From IMG/VR virus record IMGVR_UViG_3300030419_005497, positions 1 through 52,264 of that record: a stretch of DNA of 52,264 bases. One strand, 5' to 3'. The stretch is from a virus. Shown in pieces: positions 15,699-23,314 of the stretch. Position 1 is the first letter of the stretch. Every line of letters begins with the position of its first letter. The translations under genes were made by a program, and so were the position numbers. The notes below the pieces were generated by a model that did no database searches, was not told the DNA's origin, and saw nothing but the letters and a program-made list of their open reading frames with translations.

Positions 15699-15971
15699 TT
15701 AATTCCCCAATTTGTCTTGGTAATGTTTCTTAACCCAACCGTCATTGTGTCCACCGTTTGCTTCGGCTTTCCATTTCGTTTCTACTTGTTCTTCTATGGA
15801 TCGGTTTCTATTATACGAGGCAATTTCTTCTTCCTCGTCTTGCCTTTGCCATTCTTGATCGATAAAACTTCTTACGCTTTGAATCTCTAGGGTATTATCC
15901 ATTCCTTTGAAATTACCTTCAATGAAACAAAGTCTCCTGTGGGCTTCTTCTAGTATTTCTTTATCTGTCAT
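15699..15971 (-). CDS. Hypothetical acidic protein (90 aa)
   Basis: The protein starts MTDKEILEEAHRRLCFIEGN and continues with a Glu-rich helix and a GGHNDGWVKKHYQDKLGN tail. The opening resembles a helical helper protein, but no family is recognised. Confidence 0.65.
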   Translation of the reverse strand: MTDKEILEEAHRRLCFIEGNFKGMDNTLEIQSVRSFIDQEWQRQDEEEEIASYNRNRSIEEQVETKWKAEANGGHNDGWVKKHYQDKLGN

Positions 15972-15977
15972 TTTAAT

Positions 15978-16094
15978 TTAATTTTTAATATACCAATCTA
16001 AATAAATTTCGTAGCCAATTCCGATTGCTGCTACGCATATAGAGGACGCAATCAATACCCCGATTACTAACATTGTTGAATCTGGCTCTTTCAT
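15978..16094 (-). CDS. Single-pass membrane micropeptide (38 aa)
   Basis: A short polar start (MKEPDSTM) leads into one strong hydrophobic helix (VIGVLIASSICVAAIGIGY) and a polar end. Its ATG overlaps the TGA of the gene upstream (ATGA). Function is unknown. Confidence 0.55.
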   Translation of the reverse strand: MKEPDSTMLVIGVLIASSICVAAIGIGYEIYLDWYIKN

Positions 16095-16246
16095 TTTAGT
16101 CTGTTACCCCATTCAAGTTGTAGTGCTAACATGATTTTTTTCGCAAGCATTTCTCTAGCTGCTTCAGAGGCTAAATTGATTTGACCATCAGCGTAGCCTT
16201 CTAATACTTCCATCACTATTTTCTTTTCGTATTCGTTAACTTTCAT
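16091..16246 (-). CDS. Small hypothetical protein (51 aa)
   Basis: MKVNEYEKKIVMEVLEGYAD starts a helical protein with a C-terminal LALQLEWGNRLK. It is coupled by ATGA to the membrane micropeptide and overlaps the 3' end of the gene at 16236. Function is unknown. Confidence 0.58.
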   Translation of the reverse strand: MKVNEYEKKIVMEVLEGYADGQINLASEAAREMLAKKIMLALQLEWGNRLK

Positions 16247-16601
16247 TTTTCGAGTTCCCTTTTATGTATAGATTCTCTGGAGCCTTATCGTAATACCTAA
16301 ATAAAGCTGGGCATAGCCAGACATCCAAATCTGATCCAGCAACCTTATACCAAGTTCCATTGGTCATATCGAGATCCGTTTTTGAGGTGTGTTTTTTCAA
16401 ATGAAAATCAAATTTGGGTAATTTATTGTCTGAGAAAATTAAATTAAAGTCGCCATACTTCTTAAAAAGTTGAGAGCATAAAATGTCTGCCCCGCAGACC
16501 AAAGGCTCTCGCTCAAGTCCTTTTGACGAATCATCGAAAACCCATTGTCCTTCTATCTTATATGGCGATATTACATATAATGCGTTTTTAGTAGGTGTCA
16601 T
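16236..16601 (-). CDS. Conserved protein of a DUF6717-like type (121 aa)
   Basis: The N-terminal segment YVISPYKIEGQWVFDDSSKG, then LEREPLVCGAD, is a pattern I associate with DUF6717-type proteins of unknown function found in bacteria and phages. The rest is beta-rich and ends in a basic tail. Family naming is tentative. Confidence 0.65.
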   Translation of the reverse strand: MTPTKNALYVISPYKIEGQWVFDDSSKGLEREPLVCGADILCSQLFKKYGDFNLIFSDNKLPKFDFHLKKHTSKTDLDMTNGTWYKVAGSDLDVWLCPALFRYYDKAPENLYIKGNSKNES

Positions 16602-16603
16602 AT

Positions 16604-16789
16604 TTAAGATCCCTTTTTAATTTCGTAGTAAGTATGACCATTCTGGTCTTTGTGTTCGATAGATTCTTCTTCGTCTAATTCGCGGATGCAACTTCCACCG
16701 TACATTAATGCCGTTTCTTTTGCCTCCTCCAAGTTTTCGGCTTGGGTAATGAAGGTTTCGTTGTGTTCAATACATAAATACTTTTTCAT
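16604..16789 (-). CDS. Small hypothetical protein (61 aa)
   Basis: MKKYLCIEHNETFITQAENL starts a beta-alpha-beta-like peptide with AENLEEAKETALMYGG. It is of the same general fold style as the gene at 15092-15307. Function is unknown. Confidence 0.65.
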   Translation of the reverse strand: MKKYLCIEHNETFITQAENLEEAKETALMYGGSCIRELDEEESIEHKDQNGHTYYEIKKGS

Positions 16790-16791
16790 AA

Positions 16792-17430
16792 TTATCTAGT
16801 CATTCCATAAGGTAATTCTTTTAGTCTTTGAATTTTAGCTTCGTACTCTTTAATCTGTAAGGCTTTGTGTGCCTCGTTCATTTCTTTCCTCGTTGCAAAT
16901 TCTTCATAGAGATAAATAGGTTCCAAGTTAAGATCGTCTTGAGTCAGACCGTGTTCCTTAATGAAATCACATGACCGAACTTCATCGCTCAACTTGATTT
17001 GGTATGGATCGGTAAGCCGCTTCCACACGCTTTCCTCCATCTGTGCCTTGGATGACCACCAATCATTGCCTATTGTCCGATTGGTTTTCCAAGCGTCAGG
17101 TTCCCAAAGCATATACTTGTTAGCCTTCTTCCAATAGTTTTTGGACAAGGGATTAAACGGGTAGTCTCCTATACTTTTATCAAAGTAAAGATTATGCTCC
17201 TCGAAATCATAACGAGGACTATGCCACTCGTTACTATTCCAATACTGTTTTATGATACCAAGATTGGCTCCAGCAAACTCTTTCTTGCCCCTTTTGGGGC
17301 CGAGAGTTTTATCGTTGTCCCATTGGTATGTGTACCCCTCAAAAGATACCGCCCATTCATCACCGAGACTCATGTAGAGTAATTCTGATTCGTCTACGCG
17401 AAAGTGATTTGAGTTACAAGTGTATCCCAT
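16792..17430 (-). CDS. Hypothetical protein (212 aa)
   Basis: A Trp- and Tyr-rich soluble protein starting MGYTCNSNHFRVDESELLYM, with a C-terminal charged helix (NEAHKALQIKEYEAKIQRL). Nothing in it matches a catalytic motif I recognise. It overlaps nothing and lies inside the small-gene operon. Confidence 0.72.
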   Translation of the reverse strand: MGYTCNSNHFRVDESELLYMSLGDEWAVSFEGYTYQWDNDKTLGPKRGKKEFAGANLGIIKQYWNSNEWHSPRYDFEEHNLYFDKSIGDYPFNPLSKNYWKKANKYMLWEPDAWKTNRTIGNDWWSSKAQMEESVWKRLTDPYQIKLSDEVRSCDFIKEHGLTQDDLNLEPIYLYEEFATRKEMNEAHKALQIKEYEAKIQRLKELPYGMTR

Positions 17431-17431
17431 G

Positions 17432-17803
17432 CTAAAGTCCCAATGCTCGTTTAACTCTGTTCACAACATCATTGACTTGTTCAAAGTCAAATTCATCATC
17501 TAGCTCGCCGCTCAAGGCGTACCCCTCGAAATCCCTGCCAAATTGAACCCTTGCAGTTTTAGAAAAAGGTTGGGTTGACCCCCAGCTTGTGATTTGCCTT
17601 TTAGACTTGCCGCGAATATGAATAGTAATCCAAGGGCTGCTGGATGCTACATCCTTCATGCGAACCGTAGCTTCATCCTCTGGGAAAAATTGAGTTTGAG
17701 TCCGGTCAATAATCTCTTGAGGCTCTATGTATCCCACTTTGCAAAGATTGACTACCCTGCTGTTCTTCTCCCAATTTAGTTTTATATGTTTGTCAGCTTC
17801 CAT
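17432..17803 (-). CDS. Hypothetical protein (123 aa)
   Basis: The protein starts MEADKHIKLNWEKNSRVVNL and appears beta-rich with an acidic C-terminus (ELDDEFDFEQVNDVVNRVKR). It is tightly packed against both neighbours. No family is recognised. Confidence 0.68.
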   Translation of the reverse strand: MEADKHIKLNWEKNSRVVNLCKVGYIEPQEIIDRTQTQFFPEDEATVRMKDVASSSPWITIHIRGKSKRQITSWGSTQPFSKTARVQFGRDFEGYALSGELDDEFDFEQVNDVVNRVKRALGL

Positions 17804-17805
17804 TT

Positions 17806-17997
17806 CTAATTTGTATCCTTTTGGTTTTCAAACACATCCTTGATGATGTCTTTAATCTCGTTTTCTAGCTCAGACTTCTCAATTTCACCCACATCTTCAC
17901 CGTCCTCGTCAGCAACAAAGATCCTCTTATCCGCGAACGGGTAAGTATGGAAGATGTGAATGATCTCATCAGCCAAGTTTTTCTGTAATTCCTTCAT
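17806..17997 (-). CDS. Small acidic protein (63 aa)
   Basis: MKELQKNLADEIIHIFHTYP starts an acidic helical protein. A TTGACT box (18029-18034) behind an A-tract lies 31 bases before the ATG, so this gene probably starts a transcript running leftward through the small-gene operon. Confidence 0.65.
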   Translation of the reverse strand: MKELQKNLADEIIHIFHTYPFADKRIFVADEDGEDVGEIEKSELENEIKDIIKDVFENQKDTN

Positions 17998-18028
17998 CTG
18001 CTCCGAGGCTACTATTAATCATTCTTTA

Positions 18029-18051
18029 AGTCAATGCTTTTTTTTCGTAAT
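18029..18051 (-). promoter_or_regulatory. A-tract plus TTGACT promoter element
   Basis: TTGACT (18029-18034, read leftward) follows eight A residues and lies 31 bases upstream of the ATG at 17997. This is the recurrent promoter arrangement of the leftward genes; the -10 match is poor. Confidence 0.4.
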
Positions 18052-18065
18052 TAATCGAAATTTTT

Positions 18066-18461
18066 TTAGGGATATAACTCATCTGGTTTATCGGTATCTT
18101 TTGGGTCTTGAAACATCTTTTTTGATATAGCAAAAGGAGAGCATCTACCAATCCACACATCACTTCTACGCTTCAATACGGGAGACTTTTCTAATAGGAA
18201 TCCCCCGTACCAATCGAAAGGCCCAAAGTATTCATTTGGGGTCATATCTGGCTTATGCTCGTATATCCCAGCGATTACACTCAATTCAAGAGTCTCGTCT
18301 GGTTGGTCTTTAAACCATTGAATACCCAATCTAGCGACTTCTTCTCTTATCGCTCTATCTCTCTTGGCAAGAGGGGTTATGTGATCGAACTTGGAAACAT
18401 CGACTTTTATTTTAGTCTCAAATCCCACCCCCTGAAACACAAACTCTCTGATGTCTGACAT
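18066..18461 (-). CDS. Hypothetical protein (131 aa)
   Basis: The protein starts MSDIREFVFQGVGFETKIKV. A basic helical centre is followed by a YFGPFDWYGGFLLEKSPVLK segment. Soluble and single-domain by appearance. No family is recognised. Confidence 0.68.
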   Translation of the reverse strand: MSDIREFVFQGVGFETKIKVDVSKFDHITPLAKRDRAIREEVARLGIQWFKDQPDETLELSVIAGIYEHKPDMTPNEYFGPFDWYGGFLLEKSPVLKRRSDVWIGRCSPFAISKKMFQDPKDTDKPDELYP

Positions 18462-18470
18462 TTCAAAATT

Positions 18471-18764
18471 TTACATTTTAGATTTAAGATCTTTTTTTAG
18501 TTTGAGTATCTCCCTTCTTAATTCTCTTTCCGTGAGTAATAGCCTGTAAGTCCTTTTGGTTACTTTTTTCATAGCGGGGAGATAATCTTCCTCAAAACTT
18601 ATCATGCCATCGTTCTCTAATGACTTAATATACATTATACCATTAGTATAATTACCGCGAAAGGCTTCTTGTCCTTTATTTGTGACTACAAAGGTAGAAG
18701 GCTTGGTGCTGTGATCCCAATACGTATTTAAGTCGGTTGAAGATTCTTCAGTCATTTTACCCAT
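18471..18764 (-). CDS. Hypothetical protein (97 aa)
   Basis: The protein starts MGKMTEESSTDLNTYWDHST (an ATG at 18755 is an alternative). A small beta-rich domain (FVVTNKGQEAFRGNYTNGIM) is followed by a long basic helix, TYRLLLTERELRREILKLKK, that may form a coiled coil. No family is recognised. Confidence 0.65.
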   Translation of the reverse strand: MGKMTEESSTDLNTYWDHSTKPSTFVVTNKGQEAFRGNYTNGIMYIKSLENDGMISFEEDYLPAMKKVTKRTYRLLLTERELRREILKLKKDLKSKM

Positions 18765-18779
18765 TGTTTTATTTAATGT

Positions 18780-18806
18780 AAAAAAGGGGGAGCTTTCGCT
18801 CCCCCC
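18780..18806 (-). terminator. Rho-independent terminator after the ParB-like gene
   Basis: Read leftward, GGGGGAGC pairs perfectly with GCTCCCCC around a GAAA tetraloop and is followed by six T residues. It is among the clearest terminators in the window. Confidence 0.88.
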
Positions 18807-18821
18807 TTGGGTTGGGTTGCC

Positions 18822-19820
18822 CTATTGGGAGTCTTTTAAGGAGTCCCAATCAACTGGTGATCCTTTGTATTCATCAAGCCTTTTCAAGTTCTGGCCTTCC
18901 ATCCATTTAAAAATGGCATTGATCGTTTTCTTATAGATGGTTTTATAGTTCATAGAGCCTCCACGATAGCCTCCTTTGCTTCCAACGGTGAGAATCATAT
19001 TCCTCAACATAAGAATAGGAGAGCCTTCTTGGAGGTTAGTACCTGAAACCAAGCTCTTGGTAAACTCTAACGCCTTCTCTGGGAAATAATAAGCGAACTC
19101 ACAAGTAGCATCTTTTACGGGTGCAAACTTATGCCCATTAACTCCATTCCTTAATTCATCGATTACAGGGATATATTTCTCCCCATGCGTATCCTGAAGG
19201 TTCTTCATGTCTACATCGTTGACGACTCCCTTGTATCTTTGGAGGCCCAAGGTTTTCACCAACTTCTTCGTAGTTGAGCGAACTTGTGGGTCATGACCAA
19301 GAAGTTTCGCGATGTTGTCATTGGTGCGAGACTTGCCCATATCGGCTTTTTGGATGGACTCTTTGTCTAATCCATAAGCAACCACAATAGGCATCTTATA
19401 CTCTTGATCGCCAAGAGACAGCACTGGAACCCCAAGGCTTTGTGCGATTTCCTCATTCGTTTTTACTACAGCAGCAAGGCGATGCTGACCATTGAAAAGC
19501 GTTCCATCTACGTCGATAGAAATACTTTCTCCAGTTAAGCAATAATTGCCATCTCGCATATCAGAGGAATACTTTTTTACAATGCCCAATAAGGGTTTTC
19601 TATTTCCTACATTGTGATAACTCAGCATATTTAATGCTTCACTATATCCTATTTCAGTTACTTCTACTGAGGGGGTGTTTGAGACGAACCTATGAATTGG
19701 AATTTCTGCTCCTTCTTCTCTCAAGGCTTCTCTTTTTTCGTAACAGCCATTACCGCCCTTCTTAAACATGAAGTGCAAGACGGATTTTTGGCTCCTTTTT
19801 TCTTTAGTGTTATTTGCCAT
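18822..19820 (-). CDS. ParB/sulfiredoxin-fold-like phage protein
   Basis: The 332-residue protein has the core ESISIDVDGTLFNGQHRLAA near residues 98-117, the NGQHRL signature of ParB-N-like nuclease or sulfiredoxin-fold domains common in phages. A helical C-terminal region follows, with GKSRTNDNIAKLLG of the kind seen in these proteins. Members are often annotated as ParB-like nucleases, but biochemical evidence is scarce. It is transcribed alone from a TTGACC promoter and ends at a strong terminator, so it is an independently controlled unit. Confidence 0.78.
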   Translation of the reverse strand: MANNTKEKRSQKSVLHFMFKKGGNGCYEKREALREEGAEIPIHRFVSNTPSVEVTEIGYSEALNMLSYHNVGNRKPLLGIVKKYSSDMRDGNYCLTGESISIDVDGTLFNGQHRLAAVVKTNEEIAQSLGVPVLSLGDQEYKMPIVVAYGLDKESIQKADMGKSRTNDNIAKLLGHDPQVRSTTKKLVKTLGLQRYKGVVNDVDMKNLQDTHGEKYIPVIDELRNGVNGHKFAPVKDATCEFAYYFPEKALEFTKSLVSGTNLQEGSPILMLRNMILTVGSKGGYRGGSMNYKTIYKKTINAIFKWMEGQNLKRLDEYKGSPVDWDSLKDSQ

Positions 19821-19830
19821 ATCGGGTGAG

Positions 19831-19859
19831 GTTGTAACACTAATTCATTTCGGGGTCAA
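19831..19859 (-). promoter_or_regulatory. Promoter of the ParB-like gene
   Basis: Read leftward, TTGACC (19854-19859) and TACAAC (19831-19836) are separated by 17 bases. The start is predicted only a few bases before the ATG at 19820. Confidence 0.45.
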
Positions 19860-20346
19860 CGCTTTTCTTTAAAAAAATTCTACGCACCCCTAAATGCTTC
19901 CTCATACTACTTATTTGGCTCACAGATTTTTCGGGGAAAAACTTGGTTTGCAAGTCTCCCCTTGTCATATAAGCACCGTGGTCAATAAGGATTGCTCTCT
20001 GTTCATTTGTCCAAACAGGAGGTTTTTTGAGGCCCATTTGCATTTTCTTTTGATTTATTTGCACGGGAGTTTTAGAGGGTATAAACTTTTCACTTATTTC
20101 CCTTTGGTTGTAGTCTTTCCAAACATTTAAAAGTATTTGGGTTTCTTCTTCAGTCCAAATTTGATGTTTTTGCATTTTAATATAAAGGCCAAGTTTTTGC
20201 CTTTGCTCTCTTATACCTCTTACCGTCCTATGTGGCAAGAATTTTTTTTGTATCTGCTCCTCGGATAAACGAGGCCAGTTATCTTTGATAATATTTAGTT
20301 CATTGGGCTTCCACCTAATGGACTCAAGGTATTTCTCACTGAACAT
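19840..20346 (-). CDS. Protein with three SANT/Myb-like helix-turn-helix repeats
   Basis: Three similar units of about 50 residues are visible. They start near WKPNELNIIKDNW, WTEEETQILLNVW and WTNEQRAILIDHG, and each continues to a segment like F-P-KT--QI---RMGL. This is the pattern of GcrA/SANT-like DNA-binding repeats found in phage regulatory and homing proteins, so sequence-specific DNA binding is likely. Its start overlaps the pyrophosphatase gene by 52 bases; no later start keeps the first repeat. Confidence 0.75.
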   Translation of the reverse strand: MFSEKYLESIRWKPNELNIIKDNWPRLSEEQIQKKFLPHRTVRGIREQRQKLGLYIKMQKHQIWTEEETQILLNVWKDYNQREISEKFIPSKTPVQINQKKMQMGLKKPPVWTNEQRAILIDHGAYMTRGDLQTKFFPEKSVSQISSMRKHLGVRRIFLKKSVDPEMN

Positions 20347-20843
20347 TGTTTGACTATGGATTTGTTTATTATTTGTTTGGCTTTAGTTTTATTGAACCAG
20401 TTTCCCACCCATACTTTCTTGCCTTCTACGTTCTTGTAGTTTTTAAGAAAATCTTTAGTTATCTCAAGAAAATCATCCTTTAAATCTCTCATAGAGTTGA
20501 CGCTATTAATAAACGTAGGAATACCAAGCATCTTATAGTCCATTTTATCATCTTCGGTCATCTCAAGCCCACCTATTATCTTGCACTCTGAAACGCTACC
20601 CATATTGAAGGAGAACCTAGAGTATATAATAACGTCTAAAGGGTCGCCATCATCTGCGATAGTTTGAGGTATAAACCCATAGTTAACTGGGTAATTCATG
20701 GCACTAATCAAACACCTATCTACCTTAAAGACATTTAAGTCTATATCGTATTCGTATTTTACGTTAGTACCCTTTGGTATTTCTACCACGCAGTTAACAA
20801 CACTAGGACATTTATTACCTAGTGGTACTTGATAATAGTTCAT
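20295..20843 (-). CDS. ppa: Family I inorganic pyrophosphatase
   Basis: The soluble pyrophosphatase signature DDGDPLD lies at residues 64-70. The upstream active-site elements EIPKGTNVKYEYD and MNYPVNYGFIPQT are present, as is a C-terminal NWFNKTKAK region. Length (182) fits bacterial enzymes of 160-180 residues. It hydrolyses pyrophosphate to phosphate, pulling nucleotide polymerisation and activated-sugar synthesis forward. Cytoplasmic, with Mg-binding aspartates present. A phage-encoded copy is unusual. It is followed by the SANT-repeat gene and preceded by a cupin gene with a 4-base overlap. Confidence 0.9.
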   Translation of the reverse strand: MNYYQVPLGNKCPSVVNCVVEIPKGTNVKYEYDIDLNVFKVDRCLISAMNYPVNYGFIPQTIADDGDPLDVIIYSRFSFNMGSVSECKIIGGLEMTEDDKMDYKMLGIPTFINSVNSMRDLKDDFLEITKDFLKNYKNVEGKKVWVGNWFNKTKAKQIINKSIVKQCSVRNTLSPLGGSPMN

Positions 20844-21208
20844 CGACTAATTCTACAACTGTCAGAGTCTTTGTGGAAAGTGCTAGATTCAATGATTATT
20901 GTATCTTCTAGCGCAATTAGTTTATGAGGTAATGGGGGATTTACTTCTAGTGATTGACCCTCTTTAATCACGCCTTCGTGTTCCTCGCCTTTTTGAGTGT
21001 CAATAAGTTTTACTTTCAATAACCCGCTTTGGACATAAAGAGTCTCCGCTTTTTCATAATGAAAATGGAGAGATGACTCAAAACCTTTTTTGATAAAAAG
21101 AATCTTGCCGCAGTAATCATTTGCCTCGTTGTTAGCCATCCATATTTCATAGCCCCAATCCTTCTCAACTTTTTTTGGAGTAAATATATTTGGCTTAAAT
21201 GAACTCAT
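20840..21208 (-). CDS. Cupin domain protein, mannose-6-P isomerase type II-like
   Basis: The protein (122 residues) has KVEKDWGYEIWMANNEANDY followed by CGKILFIKKG and a metal-site cupin motif LHFHYEKAETLYVQSG. It ends with a second cupin motif around NPPLPHKLIALED. This is the C-terminal domain of type II phosphomannose isomerase/GDP-mannose pyrophosphorylase or a stand-alone sugar-nucleotide cupin. With the phosphomannomutase at 35720-36430 it points to mannose metabolism; the substrate is not proven. Confidence 0.8.
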   Translation of the reverse strand: MSSFKPNIFTPKKVEKDWGYEIWMANNEANDYCGKILFIKKGFESSLHFHYEKAETLYVQSGLLKVKLIDTQKGEEHEGVIKEGQSLEVNPPLPHKLIALEDTIIIESSTFHKDSDSCRISR

Positions 21209-21230
21209 TTTAAATTTAAATCTTTTTGGT

Positions 21231-21497
21231 TTAGTTATTTGATGGCTGTATCTTCAAATTGAATTTTTTCATTAACCTAGATACCCCGACTATTTCGATA
21301 CCTACCTGAGTGTTTACTTCATCTGTGTCTATCGATACCATGTCTCCTTCGTCTGCATAAACCATTACCGACCCTACTCGGCCTTGCGGTGGAGCTACAT
21401 AAATATACATGGAGTCAGTTTCTTCATCGTAGCTTATACGATTATCAAAGTCGTATTCGTTATACTCTCCGTAGCCCTCTGGAAATTTAGCTTTCAT
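21231..21497 (-). CDS. DUF2283-like small protein
   Basis: From the ATG at 21497 (ATGA overlap with the upstream stop) the 88-residue product shows ISYDEETDSMYIYVAPP and, later, EVNTQVGIEIVGVSRLM. This is the YD-E-D-LYI ... -GIEI--S pattern of DUF2283. The family is of unknown function and is often found in toxin-antitoxin and phage contexts. Confidence 0.75.
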   Translation of the reverse strand: MKAKFPEGYGEYNEYDFDNRISYDEETDSMYIYVAPPQGRVGSVMVYADEGDMVSIDTDEVNTQVGIEIVGVSRLMKKFNLKIQPSNN

Positions 21498-21736
21498 TGT
21501 TTCCAAGCGTCCCAATTAAACCCATCTTCTTCAGGTTCTTCGGCTTCTTCTTGTTTTATTTGCTCGTCTAAAAAATCCATCTTTTTTATTTCTATTTTAT
21601 AATCTTGGCCCTCTATAAGAGGGGAAAAAGATTTCGCGTATACTTCGGCGTATTTTTTATTTAAAAAAAAGCCTACAGACCTCCCCCTGTGAAAAACTTG
21701 ATAGAAATGCTTTATTGGATCTTTATTTACCTTCAT
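21494..21736 (-). CDS. Hypothetical protein (80 aa)
   Basis: The protein starts MKVNKDPIKHFYQVFHRGRS. A basic N-terminal part is followed by an acidic tail with EEAEEPEEDGFNWDAWKQ. It overlaps its upstream gene by 14 bases. No family is recognised. Confidence 0.65.
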   Translation of the reverse strand: MKVNKDPIKHFYQVFHRGRSVGFFLNKKYAEVYAKSFSPLIEGQDYKIEIKKMDFLDEQIKQEEAEEPEEDGFNWDAWKQ

Positions 21737-22046
21737 GATATTTCTTTGCCTCCTCGTAGTCTGAATAATGGTATCTCGGCTGATTATCTATAATTCTATG
21801 AGGCATACTAGGCTCATAGTATTTCCGCTGCTTGGCACAAGTGAGATGCTCGTAAGTTTCTGTACGGGGGCGAACGTGCTTATCCAAATATTTTTGTCTT
21901 TTTCTGCACCTCTCTCGTTCTTCTTCTTCCTCAATGTATTCAAGGTACATATCAAAGATCTTATTTACGCGAGGTCTATCGGGGGCGACCCACCACGTTA
22001 TCCGAAACAAAATCTTAAATAAAAAAATTCTAACTGCTAAAAACAT
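21723..22046 (-). CDS. Hypothetical protein with N-terminal hydrophobic segment (107 aa)
   Basis: A hydrophobic N-terminus (MFLAVRIFLFKILFRITWWV) is followed by an Arg/Glu-rich charged region and a Tyr- and His-rich C-terminus. This suggests an inner-membrane anchor with a cytoplasmic tail. Function is unknown. Confidence 0.62.
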   Translation of the reverse strand: MFLAVRIFLFKILFRITWWVAPDRPRVNKIFDMYLEYIEEEEERERCRKRQKYLDKHVRPRTETYEHLTCAKQRKYYEPSMPHRIIDNQPRYHYSDYEEAKKYHEGK

Positions 22047-22096
22047 TTAATTCTCAAATATACGACTCTCAAATTTAAATGTAAATAAATTAAATG

Positions 22097-22858
22097 CTAA
22101 ATGCCAAAATAGTTTTTCTCATGCTCCCACATTAACTTATTCATATCCTCAAAAGTCTTTATTTCGCTATCTTTTCGACACATATACTCGTATGCCTTTT
22201 TGTCGCTCGACCATTTTTCACCATCCCAAAACTCAAAACCTGTAAAATCTCTTTTGTATATGCAAGTTTCTTCGTATCCCGACATCATATACAGATAATC
22301 CATTCCATTTTCTTTCGCGTATTCTATCTCTTTTATGATGCTATATTTCCCAAGTGAAATTGATGGTTTGTGATAATCCCAACAAAATTGAAGTCCCGTC
22401 ATAGAGTTTGAACCAGAGTAAGTTCTCAATAAGGTGAACGCTCTCAAAACTCCTTCGTCGTAATACTGGAAAACTATCTTCTTATCCTTGTCTATTTCCT
22501 CCTTTAGCGATAAGGCTCCAAGGTCATCGCTAAAGCCTCTGTGCTTCATGTATCTATCGTACAAATCTTGAAGCTCATCAATGTTTGCGTTCTCCAGAGA
22601 CTTTATTTCGTGAGATACGCTTGGACATCGACGTAATATCCTATTTGTTTTTTTGTTATATTTAAGTTCTGAAACCTTGAGTCTTACTTGGCGAGCTTGA
22701 AACCATAATCTGGGAGTTTTTTTAGTCCACTCATCAACTGCCCAGCCATTTTTAAGGGCGTGATCTTCTTCGTTTTCTTCCACTTCTGCATATGCGTTAG
22801 CATAAATCAGACTCATGTCTGTCATCTTGCCAGTGATATGGTGAAAGAATATTTTCAT
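22097..22858 (-). CDS. Aminoacyl-tRNA-protein transferase-like (ATE/Bpt) acyltransferase
   Basis: The 253-residue protein carries the GNAT-type C-terminal layout of arginyl/leucyl-tRNA-protein transferases (ATE1/Bpt). RLKVSELKYNKKTNRILRR corresponds to their SRSQRRVLRRN element. YMKHRGFSDDL follows, then LGKYSIIKEIEYAKENGMDY-LYMMSGYEETCIYKRDF, matching the LGTYSI---IE-A---G--YLYLGY---GC-KM-YK region, and a terminal WDGEKW. These enzymes transfer Arg or Leu from tRNA to protein N-termini to mark them for degradation. The usual N-terminal Cys-containing domain is not evident, so the substrate may differ. Confidence 0.68.
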   Translation of the reverse strand: MKIFFHHITGKMTDMSLIYANAYAEVEENEEDHALKNGWAVDEWTKKTPRLWFQARQVRLKVSELKYNKKTNRILRRCPSVSHEIKSLENANIDELQDLYDRYMKHRGFSDDLGALSLKEEIDKDKKIVFQYYDEGVLRAFTLLRTYSGSNSMTGLQFCWDYHKPSISLGKYSIIKEIEYAKENGMDYLYMMSGYEETCIYKRDFTGFEFWDGEKWSSDKKAYEYMCRKDSEIKTFEDMNKLMWEHEKNYFGI

Positions 22859-22932
22859 TTAGGGCAACAAATTGGACATTGCTCCCCTTTTGATTTATTG
22901 CAGTCGCAGGTTTTATCTTTACTCTTTTTCAT
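22855..22932 (-). CDS. Cys-rich micropeptide (25 aa)
   Basis: MKKSKDKTCDCNKSKGEQCP begins a peptide that ends ICCPK, giving five Cys arranged as C-x-C and C-x-x-C-C, suited to bind zinc or an iron-sulfur centre. Its stop overlaps the ATG of the transferase-like gene (ATGA), so the two are translationally coupled. Confidence 0.5.
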   Translation of the reverse strand: MKKSKDKTCDCNKSKGEQCPICCPK

Positions 22933-23164
22933 TTTTCTTCTTCCAAGGTCTAGGGTTACTTTTTGGACTGGATTGATAGGGGATACCGAAAGTTTCATTT
23001 CCACATACTCTTAAATCGTTAGAATCAAAATGTTTTACCATACCTGAATCGGTAAGGAAAACGACCCAAATGGTATTAAAATCTGGACTGTAATCAATTA
23101 CTATTTGCGCCCACCCCTCCCCCAGAGGGGTTTCGACTGGTATAGGAGGGTTTAGTTGTATCAT
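22919..23164 (-). CDS. Conserved small phage protein (MIQLNPPIPVETPLGEG type)
   Basis: I prefer the ATG at 23164 because related phage proteins begin M-I-x-LNPPIP; a start two codons earlier also exists. The sequence ETPLGEGWAQIVIDYSPDF, then WVVFLTDSGMV and DLRVCGNETFG, is a family I have seen in many phages without a function. It probably forms a small beta-barrel. Confidence 0.75.
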   Translation of the reverse strand: MIQLNPPIPVETPLGEGWAQIVIDYSPDFNTIWVVFLTDSGMVKHFDSNDLRVCGNETFGIPYQSSPKSNPRPWKKKNEKE

Positions 23165-23203
23165 GCTCATTCCATGTATATTTACACGAAAAAAGCTGTG
23201 AAA

Positions 23204-23314
23204 TTACAACGTGAGAAATAAAATAATACCTGTTACAGCAAGAAATACAAACAGTCCGAAAAGTTTTGCGTCTTTTGGAACCTTTCCCTTGTTTGCATCA
23301 TGAGGCAGGATCAT
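23204..23314 (-). CDS. Single-pass membrane micropeptide (36 aa)
   Basis: MILPHDANKGKVPKDAKLFG leads into a hydrophobic helix LFVFLAVTGIILFLTL. Its ATG overlaps the TGA of the 413-residue gene (TGATG), which supports translation. Function is unknown. Confidence 0.55.
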   Translation of the reverse strand: MILPHDANKGKVPKDAKLFGLFVFLAVTGIILFLTL

